Assembly: GCF_006337085.1 (NCBI RefSeq)
Contig: NZ_CP040882.1
Span: forward strand, 1 to 64,000
Reading direction: 5' to 3'
Length of the DNA: 64,000 nucleotides
From: Sutterella faecalis
Lineage (GTDB): Bacteria; Pseudomonadota; Gammaproteobacteria; Burkholderiales; Burkholderiaceae_F
Shown here: in pieces, positions 44,915 to 52,334 of the stretch
Layout of the letters: the number at the start of each line of letters is the position of its first letter
Numbering within the stretch: the stretch's first letter is position 1
Position numbers and translations under genes: made by a program
Notes under the pieces: model-generated
What the model saw: only the letters and a program-made list of their open reading frames with translations
What the model was told of the DNA's origin: nothing
Database searches by the model: none

Positions 44915-45844
44915 ATGAAGCAGATCAATACTGTTTGGGTCTTCGCTGATGCGGCTGACCGTTATGCCGACCTTATTTCCGGCGCGAAGAAGACGGGCGC
45001 GAAGGTGAACGCCGTCGTCGTCTCCGAAGCGGGCGTTCAGGCGCTGCGCGCTTCCGGCCCGGATGCGGTCTACGACCTCGCCGTCGCTGCGGACGGCTGC
45101 GTTGAAAACTACGCCGCGAGCCTCGCCGCCGTCATCACGGGCGAAGGGAACCTTGTTCTTCTCGACGTGACGAAGCGCTCCAAGGCCTTTGCGGCTGCGC
45201 TCTCGCAGAAGCTCGGCGCCGCGCTCGTCAACGACGCGCTGTCGCTCAATCCTGCCGCCGACGGCCTGCGCGTCTCGTTCCGCACCTACGGCGGTCTTGC
45301 GGTCGGAACCGAAAAGGTTCTTTCCGCCAATGCGGTGGTGACGGTTTCGGGCGGCGTCTTTGCGCCGGAAGCTGCCGAATCCTCGGCTGACCTCGCCGTC
45401 ACGAAGGTTGCGTACGTTGCGCCCGCCAATGCGCTCGTCGTCAAGGAACGCCGCGCGAAGGCCCAGAGCGCCGTCGATCTCACGAAGGCGAAGCGCGTGG
45501 TCGGCGTCGGCCGCGGCATCGCCAAGGAAGCGGATCTTGCGCTTGCCGACGCGCTCGCGAAGGCGATCGGCGCCGAAGTCGGGTGCTCGCGTCCGATCGC
45601 CGAAGGCGAACACTGGATGGAGCGCGAGCGCTACATCGGCGTTTCGGGCGTTCTCCTGAAGGGCGACGTCTACGTTGCGCTCGGCATCTCCGGCCAGATT
45701 CAGCACATGGTCGGCGTCAACGACTGCGGCACGATCATCGCGGTCAACAAGGACAAGAACGCGCCGATCTTCAACTACTGCGACTACGGCATCGTGGGCG
45801 ACATCTACAAGGTTCTCCCCGAACTCACCAAGGCGCTCTCCTGA
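44915..45844 (+). CDS. ydiR: Electron transfer flavoprotein alpha-type subunit, YdiR/FixB-like
   Basis: FAD-binding ETF subunit paired with YdiQ. The C-terminal FAD domain shows VVGVGRGIAKEADL near residue 195, then GCSRPIAEGEHW, ALGISGQIQHMVG near 250 and IIAVNKDKNAPIF near 275, the standard ETF-alpha marks. Length 309 aa. The ATG has an AGGAG site. A 183 bp gap with a terminator-like hairpin separates it from ydiS, unusual for a FixABCX operon and probably tuning the ratio of the ETF to its oxidoreductase. Confidence 0.94.
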   Translation: MKQINTVWVFADAADRYADLISGAKKTGAKVNAVVVSEAGVQALRASGPDAVYDLAVAADGCVENYAASLAAVITGEGNLVLLDVTKRSKAFAAALSQKLGAALVNDALSLNPAADGLRVSFRTYGGLAVGTEKVLSANAVVTVSGGVFAPEAAESSADLAVTKVAYVAPANALVVKERRAKAQSAVDLTKAKRVVGVGRGIAKEADLALADALAKAIGAEVGCSRPIAEGEHWMERERYIGVSGVLLKGDVYVALGISGQIQHMVGVNDCGTIIAVNKDKNAPIFNYCDYGIVGDIYKVLPELTKALS

Positions 45845-45865
45845 CAGCGCTTGAACTGAAGCAAT

Positions 45866-45916
45866 GCGTCCGGCCGGAGCTTTCTCCTCGGATCCGGCCG
45901 GACGCTGCGGCTTTTT
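45866..45916 (+). terminator. Terminator-like hairpin between ydiR and ydiS
   Basis: GCGTCCGGCCGGA (45866-45878) pairs perfectly with TCCGGCCGGACGC (45893-45905), and TTTTT follows at 45912-45916. Placed inside an expected operon, it likely causes partial termination. Confidence 0.65.
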
Positions 45917-46027
45917 CCCCTTTCCCTCCATTCCCTCCAGAAGGATCCTTGCGCGCGGAAGGCTGAGCTTATTGCTCCTTTTGGGCTCAGCCGGCCGCTT
46001 TCCCCCAGGGTCCTCTCCAGAAGAACC

Positions 46028-47323
46028 ATGTCCGAAGAAAAATTTGACGCCATCGTGGTCGGCGCCGGCATCGCCGGCTCCACCGCCGCCTACGTCATGG
46101 CCAAAGCCGGGCTCGATGTTCTCGTCATTGAGCGCGGCAACTATCCCGGCAGCAAGAACATGACGGGCGGGCGCCTCTATGCGCACAGCCTCGAGCGCGT
46201 CATCCCGGGCTTTGCCAAGGAAGCCCCGGTCGAACGCCGCGTGACCCGCGAGAAGATCTCCTTCATGACGGAGGAAGATACGGTTACGCTCGACTACCAC
46301 TCTGCTGCACCCAAAACTCCTGAAGCCGAGTCCTACACAGTGCTTCGCGGCAAGTTCGATCAGTGGCTTGCATCGAAGGCGGAAGAGGCCGGTGCTCAGT
46401 TCATTCCCGGCATCCGCGTCGACCGCCTGCTTCAGGATGAAGCGGGCCGCATCACGGGCGTTCAGGCGGGCGAGGATGAGCTCGAAGCCAACGTCGTGAT
46501 TCTCGCCGACGGCGTCAATTCGCTTCTCGCGAAGTCGATCGGCATGCTCCCCGAATACACGCCGCATCAGTACGCGGTGAGCGCGAAGGAAGTGATTGAG
46601 CTCCCGAAGAAGGTGATTGAGGACCGCTTCGGACTCTCGGGCGACGAAGGCGTCGCCTGGCTCTTCGCGGGCTCCTGCTCCGACGGATTGATGGGCGGCG
46701 GCATCATCTACACGAACGAAGACACGGTGTCCCTCGGCATCGTCTGCGGCCTTGGCGAAATCGAAAAGGCCGGGAAGACGGTACCGCAGATGCTCGAGGA
46801 CCTGAAGAACCATCCTTCCGTGAAGCCTCTGATTGAGGGCGGAAAGATCGTCGAATATTCCGGCCACATGGTGCCCGAGGGCGGCTACGCGATGGTTCCG
46901 AAGAAGCTCGCCGGAGACGGCGTGATGATCACGGGCGACGCTGCGGGCCTCTGCATCAATCTCGGCTTCATCGTGCGCGGCATGGACCTTGCCGTGACGT
47001 CCGGCGAACTCGCGGGCCGCGCGGTCATCGCCGCCAAGGAGAAGGGCGACTTCTCCGCCGCTGGGCTGGCTTCCTACCAGACGGAACTCGAAAAGAGCTT
47101 CGTCATCCGCGACATGAAGCAGTACCAGGATGTGCCGCATCTCATTGAAAATCCGCGGCTCTTTACGGTTTACCCGGAACTCGTCGCCGGCATCATGCGC
47201 GACCTCTTCCGCATCGACGGGAGCCCCGTGCCGCCCGTGCGCTCCATGCTCTGGAAGCACGTCAAGCAGGCGGGCGCCTGGAATCTCATTAAGGACGGCT
47301 ACGGCTGGGGGAAAGCGCTATGA
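46028..47323 (+). CDS. ydiS: FAD-dependent oxidoreductase, YdiS/FixC-like (ETF-quinone oxidoreductase family)
   Basis: Flavoprotein that exchanges electrons between the YdiQR flavoprotein and its ferredoxin-like partner YdiT. The FAD fold is AIVVGAGIAGSTAAYV near residue 9; YPGSKNMTGGRLYAHSLE is a FixC-family stretch, and GDAAGLCINLGF lies near 305. Length 431 aa is typical. Its last 4 bp overlap the ydiT start, so the two are coupled. Relation to ETF:quinone oxidoreductase suggests a membrane-quinone or bifurcating link. Confidence 0.94.
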   Translation: MSEEKFDAIVVGAGIAGSTAAYVMAKAGLDVLVIERGNYPGSKNMTGGRLYAHSLERVIPGFAKEAPVERRVTREKISFMTEEDTVTLDYHSAAPKTPEAESYTVLRGKFDQWLASKAEEAGAQFIPGIRVDRLLQDEAGRITGVQAGEDELEANVVILADGVNSLLAKSIGMLPEYTPHQYAVSAKEVIELPKKVIEDRFGLSGDEGVAWLFAGSCSDGLMGGGIIYTNEDTVSLGIVCGLGEIEKAGKTVPQMLEDLKNHPSVKPLIEGGKIVEYSGHMVPEGGYAMVPKKLAGDGVMITGDAAGLCINLGFIVRGMDLAVTSGELAGRAVIAAKEKGDFSAAGLASYQTELEKSFVIRDMKQYQDVPHLIENPRLFTVYPELVAGIMRDLFRIDGSPVPPVRSMLWKHVKQAGAWNLIKDGYGWGKAL

Positions 47324-47631
47324 CGCAAGAGAAAGAAACGGCTCCGGTCAATGTCGACGCGAAGCTCTCCACGGACAAGTTCTTCGTCGATGAAGGCAAC
47401 GCGCACATTGTGTTGAAGGAAATCGTCACCGAAGAGGATCGGCGCGAATTCAGAAAGCTCGTCAAGGCCTGCCCGGCCAACCTCTACAAGGAGGATGCCG
47501 AGGGGAACCTGCAGTTCGACTGCGCGGGCTGTCTCGAATGCGGCACCTGCCGAGTTCTCTGCGGCAGCACCATTCTGAAGAAATGGGAATTCCCGCAGGG
47601 CACCTTCGGGGTTGAGTTCCGCTTCGGCTGA
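47320..47631 (+). CDS. ydiT: Ferredoxin-like protein, YdiT/FixX-like
   Basis: Small iron-sulfur partner of YdiS. Cysteines at 51, 68, 71, 74, 77 and 81 include CLECGTCRVLC, able to hold one [4Fe-4S] cluster, with the second motif reduced as usual for FixX. It ends FPQGTFGVEFRFG, as in remembered YdiT. Length 103 aa. It overlaps ydiS by 4 bp. A very strong terminator-like hairpin follows before fadK. Confidence 0.94.
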   Translation: MTQEKETAPVNVDAKLSTDKFFVDEGNAHIVLKEIVTEEDRREFRKLVKACPANLYKEDAEGNLQFDCAGCLECGTCRVLCGSTILKKWEFPQGTFGVEFRFG

Positions 47632-47668
47632 TGCCGGAAGCGACGGCGACGCATTCCCTGCTCTGATC

Positions 47669-47736
47669 GAGGAGAGACAGTCCCTCGAAAGTCCTGCTCC
47701 CGGCAGCACTTTTCGAGGCAGTCTCTCCTCTTTTTT
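47669..47736 (+). terminator. Strong terminator-like hairpin between ydiT and fadK
   Basis: GAGGAGAGAC (47669-47678) pairs with GTCTCTCCTC (47721-47730), inner arms CCTCGAAA/TTTCGAGG extend the stem, and TTTTTT follows at 47731-47736. fadK starts only 55 bp later, leaving little room for its own promoter. Confidence 0.8.
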
Positions 47737-47791
47737 CCCCACCCGACATTCCATTCACAACCCTCAAACGCATCAAGAAGAGAGTCCGGTC

Positions 47792-49456
47792 ATGCATGCT
47801 CAGTATCAGATCAGCCCGGAAAGACGCGAGCTTTACCGCAAGGAAGGATTCTGGGGCGACGCTTCGCTCGCCGACTGGTGGCGTCACGCGGTCCTCGCCT
47901 GTCCCGACCGACGCGCGGTCCGGGACAACCACGGCGCTGCATATACCTATCGAGAACTCGACGACCGGGCGTCGCGCCTTGCCGCCTGGCTCCGGAAGAA
48001 GGACATCGGCAGGGGCGACGGCGTCGCGATTGATCTTCCCGGCTGGTGCGAATTCACGGCAGCCTACATCGCCTGCCTGAAGCTCGGCGCCGTGACGGTG
48101 CCGATTCTTCCCTCGTGGCGCGAGGCGGAGCTCTCCTGGGCGCTCGAAAAATGCGAAATCCGCGCGGTCTTCACGCCTACTGCCTTTAAGAAGGTGAAGC
48201 CCGTCGAAATGATGGCGCGCCTCTCGAAGACGCTGCCGCAGCTCGCGGCCGTGGTTGCGGTCGACAAGCTCGAAGGCCTTCCCGAGGGGTTCGAGCGCGA
48301 CGAAAAGGTTGCCGTCCTCTCGGAAATCATTCAAAAGAGCGAACCGCTTGACGAGGAAGCAAAGACTTCGGGCGACGATCTCGCCGCCGTGCTCTTTACG
48401 TCCGGAACTGAAGGCTTGCCGAAGGGCGTCATGCTCACCCATAACAACATTCTCGCGAGCGAGCGCGCTTATGCGGCAAGGCTCGGGCTTTCCTGGCTCG
48501 ACAGCTTCCTCATGCCCGCGCCTCTGGGACACGCCACGGGGTTCCTGCACGGCGTGACGCTGCCCTTCATTCTCGGCGGCGAATCCGTGCTTCTCGACAT
48601 CTTCAAGGCGGATCAATGCCTTGATCTGATTGAAAGCGAGCGCATTACGTGCGTTCTCGGCGCCACGCCCTTCGTCTACGACATCCTTGCAGAAATCAAA
48701 AAGGAGCCGCGCGACCTTTCGTCCCTTCGCTTCTTCCTCTGCGGCGGCACCACGATTCCGCCCAGGATCTTCAGCGAATGCAGAACATTAGGCATCCGGC
48801 TCTTCTCGGTCTACGGCTCTACGGAAAGCTCTCCCCATTCGGTCGTGAAGCCCGACGACACGCGCGCGCACGCGGAATTGACCGACGGCTGCGCCGTGCC
48901 GGGCGTTGAAATCCGCGTCGTTGATGCGGAGCACCATGAGGTGCCGGCGGGCGACGAGGGCGAGGAAGCTTCCCGCGGCCCCAACGTGTTCGTGGGCTAC
49001 CTCGGAGAGCCCGAAATCACCGCCCGGGCGCTCGACGCCGACGGCTGGTACTACTCGGGCGACCTCTGCCGCACGGACGATACCGGAAGCTACATCAAGA
49101 TCACCGGCCGCAAAAAGGACATCATCGTGCGGGGCGGCGAGAACATCTCAAGCCGCGAGGTCGAGGACATCCTGATGGAGCATCCGTCGATCAGGGCTGC
49201 TGCCGTGGTGGCGATGCCCGACGATCGTTTGGGCGAGCGCACCTGCGCCTATGTGGTGGAAAAGCAGGGTGCGGCGAAGCTCGCGCTCAGGGACATTGTT
49301 GCCTTCTTCGATGCGAGGCGCGTCGCCAAATACAAGTTCCCGGAATATCTCGTCGTCGTCCCGGAACTCCCGCGCACTGCTTCGGGCAAGGTCCGCAAAT
49401 TCGAATTGAAGCGCGACATCATCGCGCGCCTCAATAAAGGCATGGCTTCCGACTAG
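47792..49456 (+). CDS. fadK: FadK-like acyl-CoA synthetase
   Basis: AMP-forming acid-CoA ligase. The P-loop motif LFTSGTEGLPKGVMLTH is near residue 210, VYGSTESSPH near 345, YYSGDLC near 430 and GRKKDIIVRGGENIS near 445. It closely resembles remembered E. coli FadK (YdiD), the anaerobic acyl-CoA synthetase of the ydi cluster. The start at 47792 (554 aa) begins MHAQYQISPERRELYRKEG, which aligns with FadK; longer frames run into the terminator. It would activate the imported acid with ATP, with YdiF as the ATP-sparing alternative. Confidence 0.93.
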   Translation: MHAQYQISPERRELYRKEGFWGDASLADWWRHAVLACPDRRAVRDNHGAAYTYRELDDRASRLAAWLRKKDIGRGDGVAIDLPGWCEFTAAYIACLKLGAVTVPILPSWREAELSWALEKCEIRAVFTPTAFKKVKPVEMMARLSKTLPQLAAVVAVDKLEGLPEGFERDEKVAVLSEIIQKSEPLDEEAKTSGDDLAAVLFTSGTEGLPKGVMLTHNNILASERAYAARLGLSWLDSFLMPAPLGHATGFLHGVTLPFILGGESVLLDIFKADQCLDLIESERITCVLGATPFVYDILAEIKKEPRDLSSLRFFLCGGTTIPPRIFSECRTLGIRLFSVYGSTESSPHSVVKPDDTRAHAELTDGCAVPGVEIRVVDAEHHEVPAGDEGEEASRGPNVFVGYLGEPEITARALDADGWYYSGDLCRTDDTGSYIKITGRKKDIIVRGGENISSREVEDILMEHPSIRAAAVVAMPDDRLGERTCAYVVEKQGAAKLALRDIVAFFDARRVAKYKFPEYLVVVPELPRTASGKVRKFELKRDIIARLNKGMASD

Positions 49457-49532
49457 CGTCTGCGCCGCCGGCGCTGAACACAAGTACCGATTCTTTTCTC
49501 TCCTGAAACCGAGCTTGCTCGGGGTCCCCTCC

Positions 49533-49586
49533 GGCACCCGCTGCGTCTTTTTTACTCCTTTGAGGCGCATCGGGTGCCTATTTTTT
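49533..49586 (+). terminator. Intrinsic terminator after fadK
   Basis: GGCACCCG (49533-49540) pairs with CGGGTGCC (49571-49578), with partial pairing inside, followed by TATTTTTTT. It closes the ydiQRST-fadK unit. Confidence 0.75.
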
Positions 49587-50061
49587 TGATTCGCATATGG
49601 GAAAAAGAGCAAAAGTGAAGCGCATCTGCAGAACAATTCGCGGCCCCGTGCAGAGTCTTTCAGGTTTTGCGCGTAATTGTCCCGAACCTCTGCACGATAA
49701 TCGCGCTCCACTTTTTGTTTCAACCGAAGGCTGGTTCGACTCATTCTTTATAACTAGCTCATTTCTACTAACTTTTGCTTCTTTTCTCTTGTGGTCCTGC
49801 AACACTTTTCATGCATTCCGAAGTGGGTATTTTTGTGCAGGATAGTTCGTCAGATTTGCAAGGTCGGAGGTTTTTGAAAACGGCTTAATTCCCGAGAATT
49901 ATCTGGTGGTGATGAGAGAGGCTTCGCCGCTGCGAGCGGACTTTCTCGACCATAACTATTCTGCTTCGTTCGACCGGAAATCTGAAGACGCGAGTGCTTC
50001 CTGCATCCGATGGAATGAGAGGCCCCCCAGGAAATCTCAAAGGATGATTAGGGAGTAAGGA
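49587..50061 (+). promoter_or_regulatory. Upstream region of ydiM-ydiP
   Basis: About 475 bp, AT-richer than flanking genes, with no supported gene; an 82-codon frame at 49597 has no ribosome site or family. It probably carries the ydiM promoter. A GGGAGTAAGGA ribosome site precedes ydiM. Confidence 0.45.
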
Positions 50062-51267
50062 ATGCCAGTCAGCCGGTACTTCACCGCCTTCTGCCTCTAC
50101 CTCAACTACATGGTTCACGGCATCGGCGTGCTCATCATCAGCCTCAACATGCATTCGCTTGAGGTGCAGTGGAGTACTGATGCGGCGGGCGTTTCGGTCG
50201 TGATCTCCTCCCTTGGTCTCGGCCGCTTCGCGCTCCTCTACATCGCGGGCACGCTCTCCGACCGATGGGGACGCAAGCCCTTCGTGCTCGGCGGCATTGC
50301 CGTCTATATGGCCTTCTTCATCGGACTGCTCTTCACGCACGACCTGACGCTTGCCTACGTTTTTGGGTTCCTTGCGGGCTCAGCCAACAGCCTTCTTGAC
50401 GCGGGCACCTATCCGAAGCTCATGGAGCTTTTTCCCGATTCGCCCGGGCCCGCCGTCATTCTCATCAAAGCCTTCGTGGCCTCCGGCCAGTTCATTCTGC
50501 CCCTCGTCGTGAGCGTCCTCGCGGCGCTCAACCTCTGGTACGGCTGGTCCTTCATTGCGGCTGCGGCAGTGCTCGCCGTCAACTTCGTCATTCTCCTGCG
50601 GATGGGCTCCAGGGGTTCAGCGGGGCAACAGAAGGCGTCGGAGAACCTCGGGAAGAACAGCGGAGCGAAGTCGGGTTCTGAAAGCATCGCAATTCCTGAT
50701 CTCGTGAGCTACACGCTTTTTGGCTACGTCGCCATGGCAACCTTCTACCTCGTAAGTCAGTGGCTCGCGCAGTACGGCGAACAGGTGGCCGGCATGGACT
50801 TCGAATCGTCGCTCCAGCTCCTTTCCATCTATACGACGGGTTCGATCTGCGGCGTCTTTCTCTCGTCGCTTGCCCTCAAGACGTTCCTCAAGGCCCGCGA
50901 GATGCTCCTCATCTGCACGGTCATGAGCTTTCTCTCGCTTCTCGTCGTGACGCTCTGGCCCACTTCACTCTTTGTCACGGTTTTTGCCTTCGTCTTCGGA
51001 TTCTTTGCGGCGGGGGGCGTCCTGCAGCTTGGACTCACGCTTCTCGCCGCTCAGTTTCCCTCCGCCAAGGGGAAGGCTACGGGTATCTACTATAGTGCGG
51101 GGAGCATTTCCAACTTCACGATCCCGCTCATTACCGCCTGGATTGCGAGAAACGATTCCATCCTTGGAATCTTCCGCTTTGATGTCGTGATTGCCGCTGT
51201 CGGCGTCGTGCTTGCCTGCTTCATTGCCTGGCGAAGCCGCCGGGCGGAGGCGCTCCTCGGGAGCTAG
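50062..51267 (+). CDS. ydiM: YdiM-like major facilitator transporter
   Basis: Second MFS permease of the cluster, resembling remembered E. coli YdiM: LYLNYMVHGIGVLI near the start, GVSVVISSLGLGRF, SDRWGRKPF between helices 2 and 3, LDAGTYPKLMELFP, and AQFPSAKGKATGIYYSAGS near residue 330. Length 401 aa, twelve helices. It differs clearly from YdiN at 41388, so the pair may import substrate and export product, or serve two acids. It forms a unit with the AraC gene 53 bp downstream, apart from the fadK transcript. Confidence 0.91.
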   Translation: MPVSRYFTAFCLYLNYMVHGIGVLIISLNMHSLEVQWSTDAAGVSVVISSLGLGRFALLYIAGTLSDRWGRKPFVLGGIAVYMAFFIGLLFTHDLTLAYVFGFLAGSANSLLDAGTYPKLMELFPDSPGPAVILIKAFVASGQFILPLVVSVLAALNLWYGWSFIAAAAVLAVNFVILLRMGSRGSAGQQKASENLGKNSGAKSGSESIAIPDLVSYTLFGYVAMATFYLVSQWLAQYGEQVAGMDFESSLQLLSIYTTGSICGVFLSSLALKTFLKAREMLLICTVMSFLSLLVVTLWPTSLFVTVFAFVFGFFAAGGVLQLGLTLLAAQFPSAKGKATGIYYSAGSISNFTIPLITAWIARNDSILGIFRFDVVIAAVGVVLACFIAWRSRRAEALLGS

Positions 51268-51320
51268 GCCGCCTGACGCTCAGATTGGAACCCGACTCTC
51301 GCTTTCGACAGGATATCGAT

Positions 51321-52208
51321 ATGTTTCAAAAGTACTTCGAACCGTCAGAACACCTGCATTTTGAGGGAGACAAGCTGCCCAAGATCTCGCGCTACGTCCT
51401 GAGCGACGATCCGCACTGGGCGTCCGGCTACCATATGCACGACAACGAAACGGAGCTCGTGTGGGTGGAAAAAGGCACCGTGCAGCTCATGGTCAATGCC
51501 AACAAGTACACGGCGAACGCAGGCGACATCATTGCGCTCGAGAAAGGGAATTTCCATATGGTCGCGTCGGACGATTCCGATCCTGCGACCACCTACACCT
51601 GTGCGGTATACGGCTTCAAGTTCCGCGAGCGCGATGAGCTCGACCATGTGCTTCTCCCCGGCATGCTCCCCGTTGCGAAGGTGACGGAAGGCGCCGCCAC
51701 GATCGGCGCCATCTTCCGCGAAATGGATGCGCTTCTTTCTTCCGAGAGCGTTCTTGTCCCGGAGGTGGCCAACGCCTTCGCCACGGTCCTTACCGTGCTT
51801 TTCTACGAGAACTTCCGGCTCGCGAATCAATTCTCAAAAGACAAGAAGCTGAGGAACCTCCTCATCCGCGAAGTGCTCGTGTACCTGAACGAGAACTACA
51901 AGGAAAAGATCACGCTTGAGTCGCTCTCGAAGAAATTCCGTGCAAGCGTCAGCTACATCGCGCACGAGTTTGCGAAGGAATACGGCATTTCGCCCATCAA
52001 CTACGTGATTCAGCGTCGCATTACGGAAGCCAAGTTCGCGCTCACGACCACGTCGGAGAGCTTGAACCAGATTGCCTGGAAGGTTGGCTACGAGAACACG
52101 TACCACTTCTCGAAGCTCTTCCTGAGGCATGTCGGCTGCTCGCCCACGGAATACCGGAAGAAGTTCAACCATCTGCACGACGAAGCGGATGGTTCTAAGG
52201 AGGCATAG
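51321..52208 (+). CDS. ydiP: YdiP-like AraC-family regulator
   Basis: Predicted activator of the ydi arms. An N-terminal cupin-like sensor (about 20-120) contains SRYVLSDDPHW, HMHDNETELVWVEKGTV and AGDIIALEKGNFHM; the C-terminal AraC HTH (about 190-285) has KKFRASVSYIAHEFAKEYG and QIAWKVGYENTYHFSKLF. E. coli YdiP lies within the same cluster and starts similarly. The start at 51321 has an AGGA site and gives 295 aa. The likely ligand is a hydroaromatic acid or its metabolite; likely sites are the dyads at 43172-43269. Confidence 0.9.
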   Translation: MFQKYFEPSEHLHFEGDKLPKISRYVLSDDPHWASGYHMHDNETELVWVEKGTVQLMVNANKYTANAGDIIALEKGNFHMVASDDSDPATTYTCAVYGFKFRERDELDHVLLPGMLPVAKVTEGAATIGAIFREMDALLSSESVLVPEVANAFATVLTVLFYENFRLANQFSKDKKLRNLLIREVLVYLNENYKEKITLESLSKKFRASVSYIAHEFAKEYGISPINYVIQRRITEAKFALTTTSESLNQIAWKVGYENTYHFSKLFLRHVGCSPTEYRKKFNHLHDEADGSKEA

Positions 52209-52334
52209 GCATTGCGGATAATGCCTGAGAGGAGCGGTTCTCCGGGAAATCTTGAAGCGCGCGCACGCATGCCGGCGGCTGCCGGGTGATATCCTCGCAG
52301 ACTCTCGTTCGAACTCCTCCGGGAACCGCAACCC

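Noticed and set aside
44102..47260. A 1052-codon open frame on the minus strand
   Set aside because: It lies entirely opposite ydiQ, ydiR and ydiS, which have strong family matches. Its composition is that of an antisense frame in GC-rich DNA.
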